Position numbers and translations under genes: made by a program
The notes under the pieces: model-generated
Told to the model about the DNA's origin: nothing
Databases searched by the model: none
The model's input: only the letters and a program-made list of their open reading frames with translations
DNA from: Rhodeus uyekii
Taxonomy: Eukaryota; Chordata; Actinopteri; Cypriniformes; Acheilognathidae
NCBI GenBank assembly: GCA_037043235.1
Contig: JAWRVZ010000041.1
Span: forward strand, 2,221,001-2,285,000
Length of the DNA: 64,000 bases
Reading direction: 5' to 3'
In this document: positions 26,306 to 64,000 of the stretch, piece by piece
Layout: each line of letters opens with the position of its first letter
Position numbering within the stretch: position 1 is the first letter of the stretch

Positions 26306-26536
26306 TTCCAGCTACAGAAGATAAAATACAAACAACACCTTATTTTAATAGACAGCAATTTGTTGACTTTTATATTCAATGACACTTCACTTGTTTTTTA
26401 GTCTTATGCAACATCAAAGATATTTTTTTTGTCCCTTGCGCATCACAAATATCTTGCAGTTGATGTTATTTATTCACATCTGTCCATTAGGATGTCGAAG
26501 TGTAAGGAGTCATTGTTCTTCTGACAGTATTTGCCT

Positions 26537-29500
26537 TTATGAGTCCTTCTCTTGTAAATCCAATGTTGCTGGATTCAGCTCATTGAGTTCAACATCCCTC
26601 TCTGATTCTGTGGAAACTGTGTGCCTTTAATAAATAAATAAAAGACTGATATTAGATGCAGTGTTATGATATTCAATATTTGTTGTTGTGGTATATTTTG
26701 TGTGATTCAGCAAAGAGCCATTTTGGCATCCTTACATACTGGATATATGATACGATACTCTACCTTCCCTCCTCTATGTCCAGAATGTTCTCTGGAAGCT
26801 GAATGTTGGTGGTCTCGGGCAGCAGAAAGACCACACATCCACTGAAAACTGCAGTGGCAGAAAACACTAGAGGCGGTGCAAAGCGCCAAAAGTCCTCCAG
26901 TAATATGACCATGGGGGCCAGCGCACCTCCGAGACGGGCTATGAAAGAGGTGTAGCCCAAGCCGCACTGCCTATGAGGATTAACAAAGAGGCTGAGTGAG
27001 TTTATTCCGAAGAAAAGAGGTAGCTCATATTCTGTATATGGATTAAATCAGAGATGTTCAAACTGGGCTACATGGGAAAAGTAAAAAAATACCATGGAAA
27101 AGTAAAAAAAAAAAAAAAAAAGAGATAAAAAGAAATTAAGTAAACAAATAATTTTTTTTAAATTAATGAATAAAAATGTGATTAATTCAAATAAAATTAA
27201 AATAAATAAATAAAAACACTGGGGTTTAAGGGTACATTTACATGACAAAGATGTACTGAAAACAGAAAAGTTTTTCCTTAGTTTTTTCTCTCATTCAGAT
27301 AACAGAGTTGTCAAAAAGATTACCGTTCAAAGAAACGGTAATTTTTGCTGAAAATTGTGTAAACGGCCTCTTCAAATGTTATTTAAAATGATAGTGGTTG
27401 CCAGGGGTTTTCAGTTTTTTCATATGGCATTGATCATCCCCGTTTGAGGGACCCCGATTCTAAAATCTATCTTTTTATAAACACCCAAATTTATGCACTG
27501 AAAGGTTAATATTATAAATCTAAATTTAGTTTGATACATTATTTCTTTTAAAATGTCTGTGTTGTTTCCCCTGTCTTGTGTTTAAGGACTCTTATTTTGA
27601 GGTGTATTTTGTTACTTTCTGTGGTCGCATAGGTCATTAAGGATGTCTCATTTCAGAAAATCAGCCATTACCTTCCAAAGTCATAATGAAATTGCAACAA
27701 ATTTATGCTTCATTAGGAATAACAGTCAATTTTATAATGGTTACTGTTCCTAAATGAGGCATCCTTGGGGGTGTATACAGCCGACAAATGACTAAGCCTT
27801 CGACAGCTTGTTTCCATTTCTGCCTTTTTGTTCCCATAGTTACCCTCCTTTGTCTCCATAGCAACCCATTAGTCAAACCTGTTCATTGTTCCAGCCAATT
27901 CATTGTTTCAATGTGTTCTTTAAAAAGAATAAAAATAAAAACAAATACCGGAGTACAGTAGGGTAGAGCTCAGATGTGTACAAGAAGGCAATGGTAAATG
28001 CCGCCTCTGAGAATCCCTTCCCAATAACTGCAATTCCTGTACGCACAGCAGCCAACTCTACAGATGAAAAAGCACAGTTCTTCAGTAATTCATATCCACC
28101 ATCAAATATGGTAAAGAGGTCATAGAATAAAGGAGTACCTGTTGGGATTATACTGTTTAGTCCAATCAGAGCTCCTGCTATGATGAGAGACCACGCCTGG
28201 CCATTTCTCCGTCCAATCCGATCCAGAGTGAAGTAGGTCCCAACCTTAGCTGGGACTTCAATGACTCCATAGACAAACTGCGTGAGATAGATGTTCAGAC
28301 CAAACCCAGTGATGTTGAAGCTGATGCCATAGTAGGTAAAAGCAACTGCAAACCTGTTCATTCAATAAAGATGGTTGATATAACAAAAACGTAAAACATT
28401 TCTATCACAACGAAAAAGAAAAAAGTCCCCACCCACATACCAGAAAATCCCTGAGAAAAGCACAATTTTCCTCAGTTTTGGTGTCCTCACTAGATCAAGG
28501 TAGGAATAATTCTTGTTGGAGACCTCAGTAATGGTGATTTTCTTTAAGGTCTATGGTATAGAGGTGACAGAAGTCTTATTTAGTTCTTCATGATGGGATA
28601 AAGGATGCAATCAAAATTGGTTATAACAAATGACAGTTTACCTTAGTGTCCAGTTTATGAGTGTAACTGTACTTTCCATTCATCTTAGCACACTGAGTGA
28701 GATACTTCTGTGCCTCTTCTACCCTGCCATTGGCCAGAAGCCATCTTGCTGACTCAGGAATCCACCTTTTGAGATGAATTGCAAAGGAGAAAAATAGTCT
28801 TATAATCATGTTTAGAAACCTAAAAAGATGTATTACATTTTTTGTAAAAATAGAAATAAATATTTACCACAAAAAAAATTAAAAATACAGTGATCCCTCA
28901 TTTATTGCGGTTAATGTGGACCAGAACCCCCCGCGATAGGTGAAAATCCGCGAAGTAGGATCAGCCAATCAGCTCACGGGATACATCCACCCGTGCTCTC
29001 ATTGGTTGATCTCGCGCCGGGAACCAATCACGTGTCTTGTCTGAGTGCCCGTGTGTATGTACAAAGCCTCTGAGAGAGTTTCTCTCTTTGTCTGGCATCC
29101 TGGGAAACCGATTCTCTCGCGCATCACGATAAAACAACGCTGCTTTTCGTAATACGGCTGCCGATATGGCGGTATTTGTGAACTTTAATTTTTTTGATTA
29201 ATATTTTTGAAAAATATGCACTGAGGCCGCGAAATTTGAACCGCGAAGTGGCGAGGGATTAGTGTATTTACCTTTTTTTTTTATTTGTTAATTATTAATA
29301 AATAGAGATTGGGCAATATTTTCTTCCTTCATATTATTTTACATTTTTTGTATTTTAAAACCCACATTTTGTTTTCTGGTTTGATAACTTGTTATTCTTT
29401 CACTTGCAGCTTCACCACTCACCACCAGGCAATTATGCCAACAAGGCAGGGCGATGTCACCACCAGGATGAGGTGCCGCCAGTCCCTGATGAGATATGCC

Positions 29501-32271
29501 AGAAGAGCCAGAAGCATGTTCCCCACACTCCATCCGAGACTGATGATGGTACCCGTGAATGTGCGATGTTTAATGTCTGTCCACTCAATGCCTGTAGAGT
29601 TCAGAAAGAGTCGGTTCAGTTTAAACAGGGATAATTTCAGATTATGTCTTTTATTTTAAAGCAACATGATACATTTTCTCAACTTATTTTGCTTCCAGAC
29701 ACTAAATAAAAAATATGGGGTCAGTTAGATTTTTTGTTTTTTTCAAAGAAAGTAATACTTTTATTTAGCAATGATGCATTAAACTGATAAAAAGTAGAAA
29801 CATTTATAACATCAGAAAAGATTTCTGTTTTGAATATGTGGTGTTCTTTTGAACGTTGTATTCATCAAAAAATCCTAAAAAGAAAATCCAAGCAGAACAC
29901 CTGTTTTCAACAATGATAGTAAGAGCTGCGTGTCAAATCATCATGTTAAAATGATTCCTGAAGGATCATGTGACAGTGAAGACTGGAGGAATGCTGCTAA
30001 AAGTTCAGCTTTTATCATAGGAATAAAGTACATTTCAATATATTTTCAAATAGAAAACATAATAATATGACTTTGATCAAATAATGCAACCTTGGTGAGT
30101 ATAAGAGCACTTAAAATAATTGTCTTACCGACCCCAAATTTTTGAATGGTAGTGTAAATACATGTACAACATGCACTGATGAATAATTCACAAGAAAGTA
30201 AGTAGGATCAGTTTTGATTGCATGTTAACTAGAGGTTTAAGATTAAAGAAAATGAGATAGATACACAGGGCCACTGTGGTGATAGACATCCCGGTCAAGG
30301 CAAGTCCACACAAGGTTCTTGCTATGGCGAACATCACGTAAGTTGTAGAAAAAGCCTCAATAATTCCGAACATAGCACTGGCCACAAAGGACACCTGAAT
30401 CATTGGCTTACGACCAAACCTGTGGAGTGATTTGAAAGATATATTGAAACACATAGGATATTAGACCATTTTATAAGAGTGAAAATCACATGAGAAAAAT
30501 GTGCACATTCTCTCTCTTGATCTTTACACAGATAGCCCGAGCTAAACCGTTTTGGATGTGAGTGTAATTGGGAATTTTTCCATGACAAACAATGAGTGTA
30601 ACTTAAGACATAATTCTGTTATGAAAGCAAAGAATAATTATGAATATGTACAAATCAGCTAAGCAGAACAAATCAAGAGGAATTAATCGTTTTTCAACCT
30701 CAGACATGTGAGTAAAGACACTTTATTGTAGAAAAATCATGTGACTAACTTTGAGCCTAAGGAAACTTGGATATGGTCCATGCATTAAAGAAATAGTAGA
30801 TTGGTCATAGGTAAAATAGCATAGAAGTAATTATTCTGAAACATAATATTAACTAAAAAAAAACATACTTATCTGCCAACTGGCCAAACATGACAGCACC
30901 GATTGTCACTCCGATGAAGAAAAACGTGGCAAGGGCTTGGTTTAGCTTTTTATCGTCACATACCAAATCCCACTAATAAAACAGAAACAAATCACACCTT
31001 CATAAAGTCCTTGCAGATTCCAGCATTAAAATTAATTGATAAATGTTCATCAAAATATAAAACAGAGCTGTTGTTCTCAACTAGGGGGTTTCAAGAGGGC
31101 TTATAATGATTTAAAATTTGACAAAACATGCTTTAACATAAGCTAGTGAAGAAGATTTTTATTTAGAAAATAAGTTATTCAAGTACAATTAACCAGAGTT
31201 GAGCTGACTCATGTTCTGTATGCAACATATTACTACAAACTTTGTAGCTCAATCAGTAGAGCATTGGTGCTCACAACGCCAAGGTCATGGGTTCGATCTG
31301 TTTCGCTTTGGATAAAAGTACCTGCCAAATGCATAAATGTAAATATTGAGCATGAAATATGAATCCTCTAGGCCTAGTGTATAGATAGAATGAGTCGCAT
31401 GATGTGCTTAGGATAACTATAGGAAGTATGAGAAGATGTCTCTGTAACAAGAGTTCTCTCTGTGGAGAGGTTTGTCTTTGCAGAGTTTCTCCGGCCATTT
31501 TTTTTTTGGCATTAAAGGTTGTTTTTGGAATCAAAGATCTTTGAGAAGTGTGGTTTTTATGAAGAGGGAAACATGCAAAACTTTAAACCACAACACTAGT
31601 TGCAAAATAATTTTTTATTTTAAATAATTCCCTCAACAACTGTCACATTTCTTTAAGAACCAGGCTTGTCATGGTCATTGTCAATTGAATTTTAAGTGTG
31701 ATTTCTAGACCTGGAAAAGTCATGAAAGTTTCTACAATGAATATACATTTTTCAAACTAAAATGAACATTTGTGAGTAAAACTAAATCATGAAAGCCTTT
31801 CGAATGTTATCTTTGATGTCGGGGTCCTGGGACGACTGAGAGAGTGCAAAGTGCGTTGTACATTCTTACCTCCGTGGCGGTTGTTGAGATGAACTGTGAG
31901 CGATCATATGCCCATCCGTTTCGGCATGGCACCGACACATTTGATCGGTTTCCATACAGTAGGGACAGGTCCCCATTAGGGTTAAAGTCCAAGGGTAGAG
32001 GGTACATCATGCAGGAGCTGTAGGAACCATCTGCATTACGTGGGATACCAAGAGCCAGAATCTGTGCCGATTCACTGTCCTTCTCTGTGCCACCTGTGTA
32101 CTGGCCGTCCAAGTGAGGCAGGGCACAATGGTGGGGTGGCACACCTGAGATGAAGTTGTGGAGCAGGAAATGCAGTGGAAGGATGACTCGTGGGAGCCAC
32201 AGGATGGATAGAACCATAAACTGGAACTTGTTGAAGCCACCAATTTCACTGAGGACGTCCTCAAACCTCAT
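26537..32271 (-). CDS. slc22a7: slc22a7-like organic anion transporter (OAT2 family), 10 exons
   Basis: Major facilitator transporter of organic anions at the plasma membrane. Coding exons: 32271-31870, 30972-30869, 30419-30265, 29591-29423, 28765-28642, 28550-28441, 28353-28139, 28057-27949, 26970-26764, 26624-26537 (TAA). All are GT-AG, phases agree, total 560 residues. Exon 1 carries the N-terminal MRFEDVLSEIGGFNKFQ, the first membrane segment and a large extracellular loop with sequons in NRSNVS. The MFS signature ADKFGRKP spans the exon 2/3 junction; WWWIPESARWLLANGRVEEA spans exons 4/5. GKGFSEAAFTIAFLYTSELYPTVLR and LPETTNIQLPENILDIEE mark the C-terminal half. Position next to ttbk1 matches human SLC22A7. 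Exon 10 encodes a short hydrophilic tail ending QEKDS. Other SLC22 members are possible by sequence alone, but synteny favours SLC22A7. Confidence 0.9.
28888..29264. mobile_element. Short Tigger-like MITE in an slc22a7 intron
   Basis: The left end CAGTGATCCCTCATTTATTG and the right end GAGGGATTAGTG form decayed inverted repeats with TA flanks (886-887 and 265-266 of the respective kilobases). It is about 377 bp, has no ORF, and lies between slc22a7 exons 4 and 5. It belongs to a different family from the other Tigger-like elements here. Confidence 0.65.
29715..30158. mobile_element. Non-autonomous DNA element, GGGGTCAG family
   Basis: The left end ggggtcagttagattttt and the right end accgaccccaaatttttgaa form inverted repeats. 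The interior contains ggatcatgtgacagtgaaga, a word that recurs in several other places in the window. No ORF. It lies between slc22a7 exons 3 and 4. Confidence 0.6.
31238..31348 (+). mobile_element. tRNA-derived SINE (internally deleted)
   Basis: The head tagctcaatcagtagagcat and the B-box part aaggtcatgggttcgatctg are followed directly by the SINE tail gctttggataaaagtacctg then aaatgcataaatgtaaat. The middle part seen in full copies is missing. It lies between slc22a7 exons 1 and 2. Confidence 0.65.
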
Positions 32272-33713
32272 AGCTGAAAGTGAGATAAGCTACCAAGTAG
32301 AAATGATATCCGTCTTTGTTCTCGTTTCTTTTGGGAATCGAGATCTTCTTGATGAAATTTACTCTGTTCTGGAGACACACTTGGTTTGATCTGTAGTGAA
32401 CAAAGCGTAAAGAGCATTATGAGGAGATGAGCTGAATTGCCACATGTTATCATAACGCTGTTCTCAGTCATGCTTTTCAGAGTCTGTCTGAGACACAAGA
32501 AGGTCTTTGTCTTTGTAAGCTCAAGAAAATGAAGAATCCCAGGGCTTAAAAGTTCACTATCCCTCACCTGACTAGCCGGAGAGAGGAAATAGATAATATA
32601 TTAGTTCTACAATTAAATGGCAAGTGTCTATTTAAAAAATGAAAAGGAGAAAAGTATTTGATCTACTTTTTCTTTCTATTGCTATATTTTCATTTAACGC
32701 TGCCAGAAGACCATGAACATTCCTCTTAAAAAAACACAAAATGTTTAATGTGTAGACATATTAAAGGACTGGGGAGAACGTGGAATGTGTCACTTGTAAA
32801 ACAACAACAACAACAACAACACGATTAAGACTTGATCATTTTATGCTCATTCTTCCAACAGAAATCTCACTTAACATCTCACCATTGTCACTGTAAGAGC
32901 AAAAGAGGTGAAAATTGTTCATTTAGAAATAATCTGTATTGACAACTATTAATAATGTGTGGTTTCTGCCATGCTTAGAAAATGAGATAACTCAGTGTGG
33001 AACCCACAATCTATTCATTTAAGAAAATTAAAACCCAAATACTTTACCATTTCCTTTGGCTGACAAAAATAAAGAGATCTCTGCAAGAAATACTGAAAAG
33101 AATATATACAAGCATACAGCAGTATAATCAAACACTTGTAACAAGCTAAAGACAAGGCATGCCCATCATCACAAGGTTTACAAAGAGGGCCAAGCTCCAG
33201 ACCAGAGGAAATTTTGTGCATTTGTCCTTAGATATATGGCAGAATTTACAATGTTTGTCTGTGTGTCTGGTGGTTTATAATAATTTGTGCTGCTTAAATA
33301 CACATTATATACTGTATGAACGATTTAGATGTTGTAAATAAGTTTACATTATTATTGTATGTCAAGGGTCAAAGACAACTTGGCATCTAACTAATAATAA
33401 AGTACACTTTCGAAAACCATATATTAAATTAAATATGCACAACCGAACAACACATATAGCACTGTTCAAGCTAAATGTATATTATATTCCAAAAAAACAT
33501 AAGGTAAAGTGAAAGTTCTACATTAACCATATAGTACAACGTAAAAGTATTTGGTGCAGAATCCAAAATTAGAACTATAGCCATTCATTGTTTACGAAGA
33601 ACGTTAAATGAATTAAAAAGGTTCATTTTGGTCAACAGGGCCGATTACATTTTGAGGCAATATGTTCAAGTAATTGAGAAGAAACGATCCCAGTAAACAG
33701 CAGTCACAGTGTC
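32272..33713. other. ttbk1 3' UTR and slc22a7 upstream region
   Basis: The 1.4 kb between the ttbk1 stop and the slc22a7 start, both on the minus strand. It should hold the ttbk1 3' UTR and the slc22a7 promoter. A CAA repeat is at 32800-32822. I could not fix a polyadenylation signal or a TSS. Confidence 0.5.
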
Positions 33714-59267
<25,554 letters not shown>

Positions 59268-61779
59268 CTGTGAAAAGCCAGCAAAATGTGTTAAATTACC
59301 TATGCATCACTAAAGTCATCTTGCCGACGTGCTCTTAGTCAGTTGAGCTGGCTTCTACATGCAATTGCCAGTCAAACTTCGACAAACAGTAACATTCCAA
59401 AGATTAGCTTTGGAATGCCTGATTTAAAAAGAAGTTATGAGACAAGAACATCTATTCCTGCGGTTATTTTCGGATACATATTCAAGAGGCAAAATGCTGA
59501 CATTAAAGTCTGCTTTGAGCGTTACAATGTTACTATGCTGTTAGCAGACAAAAAAAAGTCTACAAAGCACATCCATTGACCCACATACTTTTTGACCCAA
59601 ATACCTGCGTAAATAAAATGGCCACAAAAAAGTGGAGGAAATATCTAGAGATATTAAAAAAAAACAATGACAATGCACTAGCCCGCATAAACATACAGCG
59701 AGACTATTTTAACAGGACGGCTAAACGGCAAAGAGGCAAAACGGCCTACAAAGTGTATGAACAGTTCTATTAAGTCTGCTGGGCATTAAAAAGAAATCAT
59801 TATGAACGCATCTAAAATGTTCATTAACAACCTTACCATTAGCATGTATTAAAATAAACACATTAATTCCCTAAAGCAATGGAATTCAAATCCCATGCCA
59901 GACCATTTTCATGCTATGGCCAATAAGTGTTTAATGGTTGATATTAAAATTCTATACGATTTTGTCTAAATAAATTAAAAATAAAATGCTAAAAACCAAA
60001 ATGAGAGAATTTTCTGTATCAAACCATTATAATGTACAGTATAAAAAAATATATATTAATTTAGACACCAGTTAGAGAGTGCATTAAGTGTTATTAAATT
60101 ATTAGTGTTTTTAAAGGTTAACTTTAAGTGTTAGATGACAAACATGCACAATTACTGTAAATATGCAGTATCAGCTAATAACCGTATACATATATTGTGC
60201 ATCCATAAAATAAAGCAGCCAAATGCTACTGCCATTCTAAATAGATAACCAGTTTGGCCAATTATTATTTTTTAATTAGATTTTTTTTCCCTTTCAAGGG
60301 AACTTTTTATTTACTTTTTATATACTTTTGCTAAGTCAGTTATCTGAGCTTAATTATTTAGTTTACAGATAAATAGCACAACAGAATTCAAAGATGGCAT
60401 CCAACAATGATTCACTGTGTGTCCAATAGCAAACAAACATCACATGTAAAGTAATCTAAAATTTAATGTTTTAATTGCATAAATTATATGACATAAGTAT
60501 TGAGTCAAAAAGCAAAAATAACTTAAAAATAACTTAGGTGGTTACAAGCCACCTAAACAAAAATAATCAGTATCGGTCATAAAAAACAACATCGGTCTTT
60601 CTCTGAATCTAAAACATCATTGTCCCACTAAAAACTTTTAACTTAAACATCCGCCTCTTAACACAAATAAAATTTGGCTCTAAAATGAGACTCTAAATGT
60701 TTAATACAATATAGAAACTTTATTCCAAGGTTCAATTTTGGAGTGACCCTCTATTAAACTAAGGTTAAGAAAGATGCATATAAGAACCCAATAACATGCT
60801 ATTTGGCATGCAGCACCATTGTTTTGTAGGTTAAACATGCAGGCTCTAGCTCGGATCATATTTAGTAGCTCAATCGCTAACTCATGCCCAGCCCAGCATC
60901 CGTCAAAAACTGCAGTCTCTAGTGCAGCATCTTAGAAAAGTGCTCTATGGACAATCTAGGAACAAACTGCACTATGACATCAGGTAGACAAAGTTCAGCC
61001 AAGAAGAGTGACAGAGCGTAATATTGCCAACTCATGTGCAAAGTTACTGACACCTGCACTGATGTACGCTTGATAGTGGCAAACGGGGAGATTTGTAGAA
61101 AACAACTGGAATATGACAGTCTGAATGTTATAAAGGCAGTGACAGGGAGGAATGATGTCGTTTACGAGAATATAAAGCATTGAAATCTAGTTTGGTCCAA
61201 ATTCACATGAGTTGGCAAAAGAATGTGAGCAGTGAAGAGTTTAATCACTATGCTTTGGTTTTTGAACACTGAGATACAACTGAAGTTCATCAAGCCAGCA
61301 TTTCCACACCCTTCAGTGGCTGCTTATCAATGGGCTTTTTAATCGAGCTGCTGGACAGTATATTGTTGTGACTATAACAGCCATTGTAGAAGCATGAGGC
61401 TATTCAACTTGCTTTTGTCCATTATGTCTCAAGCCTCACTTTCCAATCTCGTCAATTACAGTCAACCGTCAATTACCATAGAGTGCAACAGTGCCTGCCC
61501 ACCTTTTTCCACCACCTTGGTTCCGGAAGTATTATTTACATTAATAGGATTCATAAAAAGTCTAAGTTAAACAGTTATAAGCCATGAACCAAATCAACCA
61601 ACTATGAGGGGAATAACAAGGTACAAAATTGTGTACCTTTTTTTAAAGTTCAATGATGGAAAGAACTAAAGTCCCATGAAGCCATGTAAATGACATAATC
61701 AGAAAAAAACTGAGAAACATAATATATACATATTTTACTTTATATATATATATATACTGTATATAATTTACTGTATAAA

Positions 61780-61786
<7 letters not shown>

Positions 61787-61822
<36 letters not shown>

Positions 61823-61826
61823 CTCA
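61787..61826 (+). repeat. (TC)n microsatellite
   Basis: TC run of about 17 units flanked by TATA-type sequence on both sides. Confidence 0.9.
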
Positions 61827-61919
61827 TTCTATATATATAAACATATACAGTGACTGATTACAAATTACATGACAAATATTTTAGTTAGTAATGTAATCCA
61901 TTTAGTTACTAATTAATCC

Positions 61920-62001
61920 ATCCATATTTAAGGTAATATAATCTGACTACTTGTAGATTATCCATATTTAAGGTAATATAATCTGACTACTTGTAGATTA
62001 T
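61920..62001. repeat. Exact two-copy tandem repeat, 40-bp unit
   Basis: The unit beginning tccatatttaaggtaatata occurs at 61921 and again at 61961 without a mismatch, so the duplication is recent. Confidence 0.9.
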
Positions 62002-64000
62002 GTTTGACCTAACCTGTTTATCACATTGATTTGAGTAGAACAATCTTGTACCATATTGATTTTTTTTAAACAAAGAGAAAGAAAATATATTTCATTCTTT
62101 GTTATCAACAATATGAAGTGCATTAAATATTATATTAAGAAAGGGTTTCTCAGACTGGGGTTTGTGATGGAACAGCAGGGGTTCCTGAGTTTAATAAAAA
62201 GCTATAAAGTTATTAAATCCTAGATATGTTAAATTAAAATATAATATTTTTTAAATAAAAACAATAAAATTAAAACACTACTAAAAAGATTGTATTTGTT
62301 TGCCTGTATGTTATGTCACTATGAACCGACATCAGAGAACCATTAATTAAATGTTTATTTGTTTCTCTTAATTGTATTATTGATCTAACTGACTAATTAA
62401 AATCTCAGGGATTACTTCAAGTAAACATGTTAGGTCAAAGAAATTTCAGCTGACAAAAAGGGCGGGGAATCTCTTCATTGCATGAAAATATGAAATGGCA
62501 TGAATTTGTACATTTTAATGTGATTGAAAGACAAATGCCTTCCAAAGATATCAATGCATGGTTCAATTTTGAATCTGATTATGTAATCCAGATTGCATCC
62601 AGCTCAGCACACATAAATATATCACTAGTTTAAGACCATAAAGAGACTCGATTATGTCATTCGCAGTGCTGAATAGGAGTTGGCAGGCACTAAAGAGATA
62701 TTCTGGTGGGATTTGCTGTTTCCTTTCTCTGATTGGTGGAGATTTCTGTACAGAATCATGGGTAGTGTAGTTTTTCACCAGGAATTCCATTGTTATATGT
62801 GATTATTCAACAAAAATCATGTGGGCTGATGGCTTCAAAAAAGGCATTTATCATTGATTAACAATCTCATAACTCACATAAGGTCTGTATATAAAGGTTT
62901 ATAAGTAATCGTTAAAAATCAATTCCCCTATCGAGAAAATGAATGAGATTTTTTACTTCCGGGACCGAATTCTTGCACTCCTTTGTGATAATATTTTGAG
63001 ATTACGTCAATTTTTATATTGCATACAAAACTTAATGTGTGGAAATGCTATTGCTTCATTCCCATTATAAATGGAATCCACTTTCAGTCAGATGGATATC
63101 CTTGACAGTTTCTACATTAGCTGCTATCTACCCTCTCCCTTATGAGCGACTAACTAACAGTCAGGTTCCGAACAGTCTTACGGGTGTTGTTCGCGCACAG
63201 ACCGTAATGCTGGCGAAACAGCTAAAGCATTCAATCGCACGCCTTGTATTCCCACTAATCTGAATGTGAGCTTTTTTCTCAGTTTCGTTCCAGGGGACCC
63301 ATGGGATGTGAGGTTACGGTGAGCGAAAAGCAGAGGGGGTTTCATTCAGGTCGCCTCAATTACCAAAGAATAATCATTTAAATTCCTCTGAATCCCAGGG
63401 AAGGGAAGCGTCAACAGCCATTTTGTGATCAAACTCTAAAAGAAGTGAAGTGCAGCCACATTTCCAGCAAAGGAAAGGGGAGGGAACTATGAAGGGCGGT
63501 GTAACTCTCTCACCATGTTCACAAATCTCTTCAATAACCTTACGTCTCTGACAAATATCCTGCAATTGACCAATTTAGTCGACACCAAAACCCTCCTTTG
63601 CCAGCCTATAAGCCAGAAAGACAAGAGAAGAGATGGATTATACTCAGCAAGCAATTGTTTTTGAGCACTTGAGCTGATACAGCGCTTGAAATGACGTTAC
63701 GGCTGTTTTATTTTCCTTCTCTGTGCTAGTTATCAAGGATTTGGCACATTGGTCAGTATCGGTCGATGATACAATCTCAAACCATCAGCAGTTCCACTTT
63801 TGACTATTATGACACTCACCATCCATCTTAAGGAAAGCATGGGTCAGACAGAAACTGAATCCTTAAGGATGAATGTCACAAAGGTCAGTTTGCACTCAAT
63901 GTCCCAGAGAAAGGTGATACATGCATTATTGAATCATGAGCTGATGCGCAAAAGGAAAAATATGTCTTTGACTTGACATTACGAAAAGACAACATCGCCG

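Larger units (their letters stand above)
59268..64000. other. No exon found upstream of the first identified ttbk1 exon
   Basis: AT-rich sequence with microsatellites and a 40-bp tandem repeat. The open frames here look random and lack splice support. The ttbk1 5' UTR exon and promoter should lie in or beyond this stretch. There is no strong CpG island; 63.1-63.3 kb is only slightly CpG-richer. Confidence 0.45.

Noticed and set aside
31238..31310. A possible tRNA gene
   Set aside because: The A and B boxes are recognisable, but the sequence does not fold into a full tRNA and is joined to a SINE tail. The copy at 25.3 kb shows the same fusion.

Overview
This is a teleost nuclear genome window, most likely a cyprinid (carp, goldfish or zebrafish relatives). 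Reasons: the genes have introns and canonical GT-AG splice sites, their closest matches are vertebrate proteins, the background is AT-rich, microsatellites are abundant, and the dispersed repeats (tRNA- and 5S-derived SINEs, Tc1, Tigger/pogo-like and short non-autonomous DNA elements) are those typical of cyprinids. No prokaryotic, viral or CRISPR-like system is present. All exon borders were read by hand from splice sites and reading-frame phase.

All recognisable genes lie on the minus strand. From right to left: (1) ttbk1, tau-tubulin kinase 1, runs from about 59.3 kb down to 33.7 kb, with 14 coding exons joined in phase into about 1271 residues and one candidate alternative last exon. (2) slc22a7-like (OAT2 family organic anion transporter), 32.27 to 26.54 kb, has 10 coding exons and 560 residues. 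(3) wdr83os (Asterix, an ER-membrane chaperone-complex subunit), 25.7 to 24.5 kb, has 4 exons and one apparent 1-bp deletion. (4) An unrecognised gene has a good coding exon at 20.18-20.57 kb and a possible leader exon in a CpG-rich segment at 23.2-23.6 kb. The order ttbk1 then slc22a7, head to tail, is the same as TTBK1-SLC22A7 in human 6p21.1. wdr83os is on a different chromosome in human.

The left 20 kb has no gene I can support. It holds a decayed Tc1 transposon, two copies of one Tigger-like family (one carrying a solo LTR), another Tigger-like element with a transposase remnant, and several cyprinid MITE-like repeats. The ttbk1 introns are full of repeats: large GATA/TATC tracts in opposite orientations, a nested Tigger-like element, a solo LTR, a gag-like retroelement fragment, and a perfect 29-bp inverted repeat around a TA tract. 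The right end (59.3-64 kb) shows no exon I can support; the ttbk1 5' UTR exon and promoter may lie there or beyond the window.

I did not find an undescribed multi-gene system. The points most worth checking are the wdr83os frameshift, the alternative ttbk1 C-terminus, the GATA/TATC pair that could drive exon circularisation, the 81-bp stop-free intron in slc22a7, and the unidentified gene at 20 kb.
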